Origin: an uncultured Erysipelotrichaceae bacterium
GTDB lineage: Bacteria > Bacillota_I > Bacilli_A > RFN20 > CAG-826
Direction: 5' to 3'
DNA length: 41,785 nucleotides
Assembly: GCA_946183085.1 (NCBI GenBank)
Contig: CAMGZU010000004.1
Location: 1 to 41,785 of the forward strand
Shown: positions 26,591 to 34,376 of the stretch, in pieces
Position numbering within the stretch: position 1 is the first letter of the stretch
Layout of the letters: each line of letters opens with the position of its first letter
Made by a program: the position numbers and the translations under genes
The notes under the pieces: generated by a model
The model's database searches: none
The model's input: the letters and a program-made list of their open reading frames with translations, nothing else
What the model was told of the DNA's origin: nothing

Positions 26591-27868
26591 TCATTTGTTG
26601 AAGAGCGTCGCGAGGTCTAAGACCTGATGGATGTTCGCCTTGAAGGTCTTGGTCGGGCCCGGATTGAACGGTTTTTCCATCGGAATGACCATCAAGGAAT
26701 CTTCATACCCCATCAAGAAGTGCGTGCGGCCTTCCTGGATGGAGATGGCGAGGTCGACCAAGACTTTGTCGGTCTCGATCTGTTTGAAGGCCTCCTTCAT
26801 CTCGTGGGTGATGTAGGAGCGTTCGCTTTCATCGCCCCAGATGGTGAAGCGCTTGTTGTCTTCGATGATGTGGATGTCGCCAAGAGCGGTCGGCGGAAGC
26901 GCGCGTTTGTTGCCCTTGAAGTAGACATAGATGCCACTGCCCTTATACGTGTTGGGCGTGCGGAGGTCTTTGCCGACGAAGGCGGTCTCTAAGGCCTTGG
27001 CGCCACGGACCTGGGCGGCGCAGTCAATGAGGGCGCAGTCCATGCCTTGGTAATTGAAGTTCACGCTGTAGCGGGAACCGATCTTGTAGACGTCTTTGTA
27101 AAGCTTATTGGCTTTGAATTCCTCTTCGGTGAGCTTCATCTTGAGGTCGCCATGGAAGCCGGTGACTTCGTCGTGATCGAAGACGTAGGCATAGACCTTG
27201 TCATAGAAGAAGTTGAAGTAATTGCGGATCCATTCCTCGCTCTTTTTGCGGAAGAGGATGGAATAGGTGAGAAGAGCGACGATCGCGACGCCCGAGCAGC
27301 CGAGGGCGATGGCGAGGGTATAGTTCTTCAAGGCCTCGACCAAGGTCGGGACGAGCCAACCGGCGAGCAACAAGATTAGCGCAGCGCCGCTGACGGCACC
27401 TTTGATCGTGTTGTGCTTGCGGTAGGTCTTCAAGAAGGTCTGACGGTGATCGTCGACTTCTTTCAAACCATCGGTCTCGTATTCGTAAGAAGCGGGCTCC
27501 GGCTCGGGTTCGGGCTCAGGTTCGGGTTCCGGCTCCGGCTCGGGTTCGGGCTCCGGCTCTGGCTGAACGGGCGAGACAAAGGGGGTTGCGTCGGCAAAGT
27601 CGTCATCGACTTCTTCGACGGGCTTGGCCTCTTCTTTGGGCTCGACGACCTCGAGTTTTTCCTCTTTGGGTTCTTCTTTGACTTCGAGGACCTCGACCTT
27701 TTCTTCCGGGGCGACCTCTTTTTGTTTCGCTGGCGCCTTCTTGGCGGCGGGCTTTTTGGCCGCGACTTTCTTGGCGGCGGGTTTCTTCGCGGCGGTTTCT
27801 TTCTTTTCCGCGGCGGGTTTCTTCGCGGTCTTCTTCGTTTCGGCCGCGGCGAGTTTCTTAGCTGGCAT
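26591..27868 (-). CDS. Membrane protein with histone-H1-like Lys/Ala/Pro tail and PE repeat (425 aa)
   Basis: Residues 1-50 are KPAAKK-type repeats like histone H1/HU-tail sequences; 50-100 are acidic (VEVLEVKEEPKEE, KPVEEVDDD); about 103-126 are a strict Pro-Glu repeat. Two membrane helices follow (about 160-180 and 185-207), then a C-terminal soluble domain (about 215-425), mixed alpha/beta with VNFNYQGMDCALIDCAAQV and a C-terminal VLDLATLFNK. The C-terminal part is of a type seen in Firmicutes membrane proteins of unknown function. AGGTAGACC precedes the start. A charged cytoplasmic tail may contact DNA, RNA or ribosomes; that is inference. Single gene with its own promoter and terminator. 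Confidence 0.8.
   Translation of the reverse strand: MPAKKLAAAETKKTAKKPAAEKKETAAKKPAAKKVAAKKPAAKKAPAKQKEVAPEEKVEVLEVKEEPKEEKLEVVEPKEEAKPVEEVDDDFADATPFVSPVQPEPEPEPEPEPEPEPEPEPEPEPASYEYETDGLKEVDDHRQTFLKTYRKHNTIKGAVSGAALILLLAGWLVPTLVEALKNYTLAIALGCSGVAIVALLTYSILFRKKSEEWIRNYFNFFYDKVYAYVFDHDEVTGFHGDLKMKLTEEEFKANKLYKDVYKIGSRYSVNFNYQGMDCALIDCAAQVRGAKALETAFVGKDLRTPNTYKGSGIYVYFKGNKRALPPTALGDIHIIEDNKRFTIWGDESERSYITHEMKEAFKQIETDKVLVDLAISIQEGRTHFLMGYEDSLMVIPMEKPFNPGPTKTFKANIHQVLDLATLFNK
27495..27566 (-). repeat. Pro-Glu codon repeat
   Basis: About twelve consecutive PE dipeptide codons (minus strand) inside the 425-aa gene, written as alternating CCG/CCC/CCA/CCT-GAG/GAA. Codon variation shows it is not a very recent expansion, and the strict dipeptide implies selection for a rigid extended linker. 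Confidence 0.75.
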
Positions 27869-27892
27869 GGTCTACCTCCATGTGTTCAATGA

Positions 27893-27920
27893 AATATAAC
27901 ACCTTTACAGGTGTAGACAA
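27893..27920 (-). promoter_or_regulatory. Promoter of the 425-aa gene with inverted repeat filling the spacer
   Basis: On the minus strand TTGTCT (27915-27920), 16-nt spacer, TATATT (27893-27898). The spacer is exactly the inverted repeat ACACCT-TTAC-AGGTGT (27899-27914), an operator-like position. The thiT terminator T run overlaps the -35 side, so the units are packed without waste. Confidence 0.55.
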
Positions 27921-27958
27921 ACAAAAAGAGCGCTTCCCAGGGTTTGGGTTGCGCTCTT
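27919..27958 (-). terminator. Terminator of thiT
   Basis: AAGAGCGC (27926-27933) pairs with GCGCTCTT (27951-27958); on the minus strand the stem is followed by TTTTTGTTTG. It starts about 10 nt after the thiT stop. Confidence 0.8.
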
Positions 27959-27968
27959 AAGGACTCTT

Positions 27969-28970
27969 TTAACGACCTTGGGCAGGGAAACGGGCGTTGA
28001 TGTTCGCCAAGGGGCCATAGGCCGCCATGATGACGGCGAGAGCAATCGCGCCGGACACCGGGATGTAAATGGCGTTATAGGTAAGCGCCCCGACAAAGTC
28101 GACGCCATAGACGATCATCGAGGAAGCGGTCGAACCGATGAAGCGGATGAGCGTGGCGAGGATGCCGCCGACAAGAAGGAAGACCTCGCCTTTGAGGTTA
28201 TAGCTCTTCTGCCCCTCGCCAAAGATGAAGGAACGAAGGAAGCCAAGGACCATGACCGAGCCAAAGCCAATCAAGTAATCGAAGGGGTACGTGGCAAAGC
28301 CATAGCCATCCGTAAGGCAGGTGATGAGGCCATAGACAAGGCCGCCGCAGATAAGGCCATGCGCCGGTCCGCGGCGAAGCGCGATCAAGAAAAGCGGGAG
28401 CATCTGGAAGTTGATCGAGCCACCGCCAGTCGCAATCGGCAGCTTGATGAAGTTCAAGACGAAGGCCGCGGCGATCAAAACGCCATCTTCGGCCAAGTCA
28501 CGGACGGTGAACGGCTTTTTGGAGACGCTCGCCGAAATGGCAAAGGCGAAGCCAAAGGCCACGAAGACCATCGACAAGGCGTCGGCCCAACCGACTTTGA
28601 CGCTCTTGAAGCCATCGTTATAAGAGAAGAACTCCCTCGCAAGGACAAGCATCGTGAGCGCCAAAAGGAAAAGCATGGCGGACGCGACGTCGAAATTCTC
28701 GTTGATCTTGTGGAGCGCAGCGCACGCAATGGCGGCAACAAGCAAGCCAAGCGTGATGTACATGCTCCAGTTGTAGGCGTATCCGCTGCCGAAATAATCC
28801 CAAAGATGGATCTCCAATTTGGTACCGTCTTCGAGCTTGGCGGTGACGATCGTGCCAAGCAAAGCAAGGATGGCGATCACGCCGCATCCCGCGGCGATCG
28901 CCCAGCTGAATTGTTTTAAGAAACCGATAAATTGACCCTCAGGTTTCTTGGTTTGGGTTTCGTTGTCCAT
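27969..28970 (-). CDS. thiT: Energy-coupling factor thiamine transporter S component, extended
   Basis: The C-terminal part (about 150-333) is ThiT/YuaJ: GGGSINFQMLPLFLIALRRGP, CGGLVYGLITCLTDGYGFATYPFDYLIGFGS and the last two helices TLIRFIGSTASSMIVYGVDF and NAIYIPVSGAIALAVI. ThiT captures thiamine and works with the ECF module (EcfA, EcfA', EcfT), not seen in this window. Unusually, about 150 residues with four extra membrane helices precede the ThiT core; typical ThiT is about 180-200 aa. The gene is preceded by a TPP riboswitch, which confirms the substrate assignment. GGAGG 8 nt before ATG is the ribosome site and can be sequestered. Confidence 0.92.
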   Translation of the reverse strand: MDNETQTKKPEGQFIGFLKQFSWAIAAGCGVIAILALLGTIVTAKLEDGTKLEIHLWDYFGSGYAYNWSMYITLGLLVAAIACAALHKINENFDVASAMLFLLALTMLVLAREFFSYNDGFKSVKVGWADALSMVFVAFGFAFAISASVSKKPFTVRDLAEDGVLIAAAFVLNFIKLPIATGGGSINFQMLPLFLIALRRGPAHGLICGGLVYGLITCLTDGYGFATYPFDYLIGFGSVMVLGFLRSFIFGEGQKSYNLKGEVFLLVGGILATLIRFIGSTASSMIVYGVDFVGALTYNAIYIPVSGAIALAVIMAAYGPLANINARFPAQGR

Positions 28971-28977
28971 AAAAATA

Positions 28978-29002
28978 CCTCCAAGGACTACGCACCCGGA
29001 GG
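28978..29002 (-). promoter_or_regulatory. Shine-Dalgarno-sequestering stem of thiT
   Basis: On the minus strand CCTCC (28998-29002) can pair with the ribosome site GGAGG (28978-28982) across a 15-nt loop. It lies directly after the TPP aptamer and there is no terminator-like T run before the start codon region other than the spacer TATTTTT, so control of translation initiation is likely. Confidence 0.6.
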
Positions 29003-29017
29003 AAAACAGTTGGTTTT

Positions 29018-29104
29018 TCTACCTCCGCCAGCATTATCTGGATCAGGTGTGCCGTCGAGCTGGAACACAGCTCCTCTCAGCCGACTGTTGGTCAGCTCCG
29101 GATG
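29018..29104 (-). ncRNA. TPP riboswitch (THI element)
   Basis: Reading the minus strand, the conserved pieces occur in order: GGCTGAGAGG (near 29070-29082, the CUGAGA block), then a variable P3-type arm GGAGCTG/CAGCTC, then ACCTGATCCAGATAATGCTGG (spread over 29025-29045), the pyrophosphate-sensor block, and GCGGAGG at the 3' end. It lies about 50 nt upstream of thiT. TPP binding is expected to lower transporter expression by hiding the ribosome site. Confidence 0.93.
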
Positions 29105-29121
29105 TCATCAATTGTAGGATG

Positions 29122-29784
29122 TTAAATCCGCCAGTCAATCGCTTTTAAGCCTTGTCCGACGAGGATGGCGTTGCAGCGCGAAAAGAGATGCTCGCCAAAC
29201 CAACCACCGCGGTTGGCGGACAAAGGAGAAGGGTGCACCGCCTTCAAAACGCGGTGCTTCGGATTCTTCACAAAAGGAATGAATTTCTTCGCAAAACCGC
29301 CCCAAAGCATAAAAACAATGGGTTGATCCAAGGTGTCGAGATAGCGCATTACGTCGGCGATGAATAGGTCATATTCTTCCCGCTTATGAGAGAGGGGCGA
29401 ATGGGCTCTGACGGTCAAATAGGCGTTAAGCAACAAGACGCCTTGTTTGGCCCAAGGAGTCAAATCGCCGTTTTGAAAATCCATCTTGATGCCGAGGTCG
29501 CCTTCCAACTCTTTGTAGATGTTTTGGAGGGACGGCGGGAGCGGGGTTCCTTTGGGAACGGAAAAAGAAAGCCCCATCGCTTGGCCAGGCTCGTGGTAAG
29601 GGTCCTGGCCAATGATGACGACCTTCAAATCTTTGGGATCGGTGAGCTTAAAAGCGTTATAAACGAGGTCACGCGGCGGATAGATCGTCTGCGAAGCGTA
29701 TTCATGGTCAAGGAAAGAATGAAGCGTAGCCGAATAAGGCTCGCTCTTCACTTGATCAAAAAGCGGCTTCCAATTCGCGATCAT
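29122..29784 (-). CDS. ung: Uracil-DNA glycosylase, family 1
   Basis: Starts MIANWKPLFDQV at 29784 (220 aa), overlapping the fprA stop as ATGA; a longer frame upstream translates only fprA sequence in another frame. Motifs: GQDPYHEPGQAMGLSF (water-activating D61), GVLLLNAYLTV, and HPSPLSANRG with the catalytic His and the Leu insertion loop. It removes uracil from DNA to start base excision repair. Co-transcription with an oxygen-detoxifying flavoprotein couples two damage-limiting functions. Confidence 0.96.
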   Translation of the reverse strand: MIANWKPLFDQVKSEPYSATLHSFLDHEYASQTIYPPRDLVYNAFKLTDPKDLKVVIIGQDPYHEPGQAMGLSFSVPKGTPLPPSLQNIYKELEGDLGIKMDFQNGDLTPWAKQGVLLLNAYLTVRAHSPLSHKREEYDLFIADVMRYLDTLDQPIVFMLWGGFAKKFIPFVKNPKHRVLKAVHPSPLSANRGGWFGEHLFSRCNAILVGQGLKAIDWRI

Positions 29785-30989
29785 TCGAGGGTGAGGGTGG
29801 CAAGCGCCTGATCGGCGAGCTCTTTGAGGTCCGCGAGCTGCTCTTCCTTGGCGACCGAACGAATGGTGAAGGTCTTCTCCAAGAACTTGTTGCCCGGAAG
29901 CGGATCGAGGATGGCGTGCATGCATTTGGCGGCCGCCGGCGACCAAGAGCCGTTCTCGACGATGCCGAAGGTGCGGTTCTTGATGAGGTGATTGGCCAAA
30001 TCGTGGAGATAGTCCTCCATTTTCTGGAAGACGCCGAGGTTATAAGTCGAGCTAAGCAAGAGGATCGTGCCAACGCGGAAGGCCTCGCCAACAAGGACGG
30101 AGGAATCCGTTTTGGAGACGTCATAAAGAGCAATGTTCTTCACGCCGCGGAGCGCGAGTTCTTTCGCCAAAACCTCCGCCGCATTGGCGGTTCCGCCATA
30201 GATGGAGCCATAGACGATCAAGACGCCGTCTTTGTCCTCTGGCTCATAAGCGGCCCATTTGGCGTAGACATCGATGATTTCGTCCAAATGCCCTTCATAA
30301 ACAGGCCCATGAAGCGGGGCGATGCGGGCGATGTCCAAGGTCGCGGCCTTCTTCAAAACACCCGTGACTTGGACGCCATATTTGCCGACGATGTTCGCAT
30401 AGTAACGACGCGCTTCGGCGAGGTGCTTCTTCACGAATTTGCAGCCGCATTCCACGACGTTGCCGCTTAAAGCGCCAAAGGTGCCAAAGGCATCCGCGCT
30501 GAACAGGGTCTTCGTGGTTTCTTCGTACGTCATGATGACTTCCGGCCAATGGACCATCGAAGCCGCGATGAAGCGGAACGTGCGCTTGCCGGTATTGAGC
30601 GTGTCGCCTTCTTTGACGACTTGGACGTTGCATTTGAGGTTCGGAAAGAAGTTCTTGAGGAACATCGAAGCCATCTGCGAAGTCACGATGGTGACGTTCG
30701 GATAGCGGAGCAAGAGGTCGCCGATGTTGGCGGCGTGGTCCGGCTCCATATGATCGACGATCAAATAATCAAGCGGGCGGCCCGCGAGGAGGAATTCAAG
30801 GTTCTCAAAGAAGACTTTGCTGACGGCTTCGTCAACGGTGTCCAAAAGGACCGTCTTTTCGTCTAAGAAAAGATAGGAGTTGAAAGAGGCGCCGTTCTCA
30901 AGGGGATAGATGTTCTCGAAAAGCGCCAAGCGGCGGTCGCTTCCACCAACGTAATAAAAGCCTTCGTCTAACGGAAATTCACAGTGCAT
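29781..30989 (-). CDS. fprA: Flavodiiron protein (A-type flavoprotein, O2/NO reductase)
   Basis: Start ATG 30989 is set by AAGGAG 8-13 nt upstream; the frame extends 9 nt further but the GTG there overlaps the ribosome site. The metallo-beta-lactamase-like domain (1-250) keeps all diiron ligands: H80, E82, D84 and H85 in HMEPDH, H147 (MVHWPE), D166 (SADAFG) and H227 (PLHGPV). The flavodoxin domain (about 255-402) binds FMN through YGSIYGGTANAAE. No extra rubredoxin domain, so 402 aa is the minimal class A form. In anaerobes it reduces O2 to water or NO to N2O in the cytoplasm. Coupled to ung by ATGA. Confidence 0.96.
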   Translation of the reverse strand: MHCEFPLDEGFYYVGGSDRRLALFENIYPLENGASFNSYLFLDEKTVLLDTVDEAVSKVFFENLEFLLAGRPLDYLIVDHMEPDHAANIGDLLLRYPNVTIVTSQMASMFLKNFFPNLKCNVQVVKEGDTLNTGKRTFRFIAASMVHWPEVIMTYEETTKTLFSADAFGTFGALSGNVVECGCKFVKKHLAEARRYYANIVGKYGVQVTGVLKKAATLDIARIAPLHGPVYEGHLDEIIDVYAKWAAYEPEDKDGVLIVYGSIYGGTANAAEVLAKELALRGVKNIALYDVSKTDSSVLVGEAFRVGTILLLSSTYNLGVFQKMEDYLHDLANHLIKNRTFGIVENGSWSPAAAKCMHAILDPLPGNKFLEKTFTIRSVAKEEQLADLKELADQALATLTLE

Positions 30990-31045
30990 AAATGTCACTC
31001 CTTAACTTTGTTATTGTACCCCAAGAGAGGGGCTGGTTTCACGAA

Positions 31046-31075
31046 AAGAAAAGAGGGCGATAGTTTCGCCCTCTT
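31046..31075 (-). terminator. Terminator of the 454-aa membrane protein gene
   Basis: AAGAGGGCGA (31051-31060) pairs perfectly with TCGCCCTCTT (31066-31075); on the minus strand TTCTTTT follows. Stop codon at 31084. Confidence 0.88.
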
Positions 31076-31083
31076 CGGGATAC

Positions 31084-32448
31084 TTACTCTTCCTCGGGCG
31101 CGTCGCCTTTGGAACGGCCTTTCTTGGCCATGACGTCGTCGACGAGCTTCAAGGCGCGGCGGAAGGAGAGGCCGCTCTTGATCTTGAAGGTGAGCGGGAT
31201 GTCCGCAAACTTCTTCGAGTTGTTCGCGATGACCGGGATGGTCGTATCGGCGTAATCTTTCGGGTCCAACGCGTAATTGACGCGAAGATGCTTGCCCGTG
31301 ATCGTGATGAAGATATAGCGCTCGCGGTGGGCAGAGAAGGTGCAGCCCGGGATGGAAAGACGCGGGTTGAGGCCATAGGAAGCGATGTAGTCGCGGAGTT
31401 CGTTGTATTTGTCCTGAACTTCCTGCGGCGCGGCCTTCATCTTGTCTTCGAACGGAGTCTTATCTTTCTTGCCTTCGGTCGGATGGGAAGGGCCGTCGGT
31501 CGCTTCAGGGGCTTCGTCTTCTTCAACCTCTTCTTCCTTCGGTTCTTCGACGGGAACGATGACCGGCTTTTCTTCCGCCTTCATCGGCTCCGCTTCTTTG
31601 ACGACCGGCGCGGGTTCAGCTTTCTCTTCCACGACCGTCTGTGGTTTTTCCGGAGCGGCTTGCTGCACGACGGGCTTCGGTTCTTCTTTTACGGGAGCCG
31701 GCGCTGGCGCAGGCGTTGGGGCTGGCGCAGGCGCTGGAGCGGCTTGAGCAGCCTGTTCCGGCGGGAGCGTGACATAAACATTGGTTGGGCCAAGTTGGAG
31801 CTTAGCGAGCTCTTCGCGGATGATTTCGCGTAATCTTTCTTCGGTCATATCTTCGTCCTCCAAACCGTCGATGAGAATTTCATTCCCGCTTTCTTTGGGT
31901 GCGGGTTCCTTTATGGCAGGCTGCACAGCGGCAACCGGAGATGGGATGGTTTCGATCGGCTTTTCTTCCTTCGTCCGTTCGGGAATCAAACGGCGGATGA
32001 CACCGACCAAGGAGCAGACTAAGCCAAAGAGGCTTGCCACCAACAAAACGAAAACGAGGATGGTCGCAGCAATCTCCATTTTCGCCGAATAGCCAAGGGT
32101 ATAGAGAATCCCGCCAAAGGCGAGTGCGGCGGCACTCAACAAAAAGAAGAGCCCGCCAAGGATGGCATCAGGCTTCCTGCGAATCGCGGCGACGACCGCA
32201 ATCGCGATGAAACCAAGCGCGGCGGTCGCGCTGCCGATGGCAACGATCGCGCTGAGCGGCTCCAACGCATTTTGAAACGAATGGACATAAATCTCGTACG
32301 CGGCCTGATAGGAAAAATCCCCACTCACCGGAACAAGACCCATCAAATAACCGACAAAACCAGCCAAGACGGCGACGATCAAGCCAATGACGCCAAAAAT
32401 GACTCCCTGCTGTCCTGGAACTTTCTTATAAGTTTCCGAAAACGCCAT
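31084..32448 (-). CDS. Membrane protein with Ala/Pro/Glu-rich linker and C-terminal unknown domain (454 aa)
   Basis: Start at 32448 (MAFSETYKK) is fixed by AAGGAGG 6-12 nt upstream; the frame is open 54 nt further back without support. Four membrane helices span residues about 15-150, followed by acidic and Pro/Ala-rich sequence (about 165-335; PAPAPAPTPAPAPAP, KEEEVEEDE). A compact basic C-terminal domain (about 338-440) reads DKYNELRDYIASYGLNPRLS, then RERYIFITITGKHLRVNYALDPKDYADT and a last helix ALKLVDDVMAKKG. I have seen the pattern of this C-terminal domain in other Firmicutes membrane proteins but know no function. Single gene with own terminator. Confidence 0.8.
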   Translation of the reverse strand: MAFSETYKKVPGQQGVIFGVIGLIVAVLAGFVGYLMGLVPVSGDFSYQAAYEIYVHSFQNALEPLSAIVAIGSATAALGFIAIAVVAAIRRKPDAILGGLFFLLSAAALAFGGILYTLGYSAKMEIAATILVFVLLVASLFGLVCSLVGVIRRLIPERTKEEKPIETIPSPVAAVQPAIKEPAPKESGNEILIDGLEDEDMTEERLREIIREELAKLQLGPTNVYVTLPPEQAAQAAPAPAPAPTPAPAPAPVKEEPKPVVQQAAPEKPQTVVEEKAEPAPVVKEAEPMKAEEKPVIVPVEEPKEEEVEEDEAPEATDGPSHPTEGKKDKTPFEDKMKAAPQEVQDKYNELRDYIASYGLNPRLSIPGCTFSAHRERYIFITITGKHLRVNYALDPKDYADTTIPVIANNSKKFADIPLTFKIKSGLSFRRALKLVDDVMAKKGRSKGDAPEEE

Positions 32449-32502
32449 TTGTCCCTCCTTTATTTGCAAAATAAATTGTAGTCCAATTCTGGAGCGAAAC
32501 AA

Positions 32503-32528
32503 GAAAAAGGGGGTACGTACCCCTTATT
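32503..32528 (-). terminator. Terminator of the HAD phosphatase gene
   Basis: AGGGGGTAC and GTACCCCTT form a stem around the palindromic centre GTAC; on the minus strand TTTTTCTTG follows. It begins about 17 nt after the stop codon at 32545. Confidence 0.75.
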
Positions 32529-32544
32529 TTCTCAAAAACCCCTA

Positions 32545-33165
32545 TTAAAATTCCTTGGTTAAGGTTTCCGACAAGGCATCGATGGAGCGCTCGCCATCGA
32601 GCTTTCCATAACCATAGGCCGCATAGACGAAGGGGATGCCTGCCTTTTTGGCAGCTTCCCGATCCATGACGGTATCCCCGATGTAAATCGGGCTTTTTAA
32701 GCCATGTTTCTCGACGATCGCCTTGATGTTGTCCCATTTGCTTTTGCCATAACGATTGTCGAGGTAGTCCTCCACCTCTTCTCTCCCGCCATAACAGGAA
32801 AAGAAGGTGTCGATATAGCCCGCCATGCAGTTGGAGACGATGAAAAGGCGGTATTTCTTTGCGAGTTCCTTAAGAAAGGTTGGCCCGGGCAAGAAAGTGT
32901 CGTCCCAAGTCGCATGGGATGCGATATAGGCGGTTTCTTCCGTAGAGGCGATCGCGATTCTCCGGAACGATTCCTCGCCTGGAAGCTCGGGGAAGCAAAG
33001 CGCGCCGATCTCGGCCGTGGTATGGCCGGCATAGGTGCGGAAATCGTTCTCGTCGATGACGCGGTTCCAGCCATAGCGGGCGAACGTCTCATTCCAAGAA
33101 GCGGTAATCGGCTTCGCCCAGTCGACGAGCGTGCCATCCATGTCGAAAATCAATGCATCAACCAT
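32545..33165 (-). CDS. HAD-superfamily phosphatase (phosphoglycolate-phosphatase-like, 206 aa)
   Basis: Motif I IFDMDGTLVDW gives nucleophile D8 and acid D10; a helical cap (about 15-85) follows; motif II is IVSNC (S/N after strand 2), a Lys lies in the motif III region (KSKWDNIKAIVEKHG), and motif IV is YIGDTVMDREAAKKAG. This is the subfamily I layout of phosphoglycolate phosphatases and related sugar phosphatases; the substrate is not specified by sequence. Single gene. TAAAAT ends 8 nt before the ATG with no Shine-Dalgarno at normal distance, so a leaderless transcript is likely. Confidence 0.9.
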   Translation of the reverse strand: MVDALIFDMDGTLVDWAKPITASWNETFARYGWNRVIDENDFRTYAGHTTAEIGALCFPELPGEESFRRIAIASTEETAYIASHATWDDTFLPGPTFLKELAKKYRLFIVSNCMAGYIDTFFSCYGGREEVEDYLDNRYGKSKWDNIKAIVEKHGLKSPIYIGDTVMDREAAKKAGIPFVYAAYGYGKLDGERSIDALSETLTKEF

Positions 33166-33337
33166 ACGCGGAGATTTTAAGTCAGCCTCCTAGCACAAAC
33201 AATAAATGAGTTTTTGTCGAAATGTTCAAAAAATGCCGCCGTAGGCTTGAAAGAAAGCCCTTTTCATACTATATTCAATGAGCCGTCGCCCTTTACCCCC
33301 TTTAAGTGCGATGGTGGCGCACCACTTGGTTCGTCAT

Positions 33338-33376
33338 AAAAACCGCCAGACTCCCCCCTGATATCTGACGGTTTTC
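33338..33376. terminator. Terminator of degV (bidirectional hairpin)
   Basis: AAAACCGCCAGA (33339-33350) pairs with TCTGACGGTTTT (33364-33375) with one mismatch, around CTCCCCCCTGATA. On the minus strand the stem ends in a TTTTT run, and the plus strand is followed by CTTTTTTTC. Located 26 nt beyond the degV stop. Confidence 0.8.
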
Positions 33377-33400
33377 TTTTTTTCTGTTTGATTTTGAGGC

Positions 33401-34303
33401 TTAGGCGTCGATGTCTTCGTCTGGACGGCGGATCGGCGTGTAGGTATAACCGGCAAGCCAAGGGCCAACGTGGCAGCCGGAGACCGGCGACATGATGACC
33501 GCCTCGTGATTGGGCGCAAAGCCAGCCTTCTTCTCCATCTCTTCCAAACGGTCGAGCGGCGTGGTCGTCGTATAGACGTGGGCAAGGACATAATCTTCCG
33601 GCTTACGATCGCCGACGATCTCGCGCATGATTTCCATCGTGCGCTTCAAGGCGTTGCGGATGCCCATCTTATTCTCCAACGCGACGATTTCGCCAGCGCG
33701 GTTGAAATGGAGGACCGGGCAGATGCCCATGAGCTTGCCAAGATAGGCTTTGCCGCCTTTTAAGCGACCGTTATAGATGAGGTAATCAAGTTTCTGGACG
33801 ACGCCGATGAATTCCTGGTGGCGGATCATCCAGTTGATTTCCTTCACGACGTCTTCGGTCTTATAGCCCTTCTCGAAGAACTCGACCGCTTTGGCGGCCA
33901 AGAAGCCTTCGGGCAGCGAGCAGATCTTCGAGTCGATGACCGTGATCTTGAGCTTTTCCTCGAATTCTTTGGCGACGAGGTTGATGAAGTTGTAGGTGCC
34001 GCCAAGATAGGAGTCGATGGCGATGATGAAGACTTCCTCTATCCCATCATCGATGGCCTTCTGGAAGTGCCTTGAAACTTCCTCGTAGGTCGGGACCGCG
34101 GTGGTCGGCAAATTGCCTTTGACGTCAATGACGCCGGCCAATTTGGCGTACATATCGACCGGATCAAGATCGAGGCCTTCCAAGTATTCTTTGCCTTCGA
34201 AGACAAGGCGGATGCGGATGATGTCGATGCCGAGTTTTTTATAACGCTCCGGCGCATATTCCAAGCAGCCGGTCGAGGTGCACATGACACGGATTTTTTT
34301 CAT
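33401..34303 (-). CDS. DegV-family fatty-acid-binding protein
   Basis: 300 aa with the DegV two-domain layout: N-terminal domain with CTSTGC (the TDSxxDL position is replaced), LPTTAVPTYEEV (the TSQPS-like ligand loop), AIDSYLGGTYN, then VIDSKICSLPEGFLAAKA, and the C-terminal YLIYNGRLKGGKAYLGKLMGICPVLHF and HVGPWLAGYTY. DegV/FakB proteins bind a fatty acid and present its carboxyl group to FakA kinase for phospholipid synthesis. Good ribosome site (AAGGAGAAACC). FakA is not in this window. The altered first motif CTSTGCLE is unusual for the family. Confidence 0.92.
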   Translation of the reverse strand: MKKIRVMCTSTGCLEYAPERYKKLGIDIIRIRLVFEGKEYLEGLDLDPVDMYAKLAGVIDVKGNLPTTAVPTYEEVSRHFQKAIDDGIEEVFIIAIDSYLGGTYNFINLVAKEFEEKLKITVIDSKICSLPEGFLAAKAVEFFEKGYKTEDVVKEINWMIRHQEFIGVVQKLDYLIYNGRLKGGKAYLGKLMGICPVLHFNRAGEIVALENKMGIRNALKRTMEIMREIVGDRKPEDYVLAHVYTTTTPLDRLEEMEKKAGFAPNHEAVIMSPVSGCHVGPWLAGYTYTPIRRPDEDIDA

Positions 34304-34376
34304 GGTTTCTCCTTAAGGGTAAAAAGGGCTAGCAACATTTAAGCACAAATAAGGCCCGCAGAAGTAGCAAACTCGC

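Noticed and set aside
29785-29946. 54-codon N-terminal extension of ung
   Set aside because: It lies wholly inside fprA in another frame, and the ATGA overlap at 29781-29784 gives the normal Ung start.
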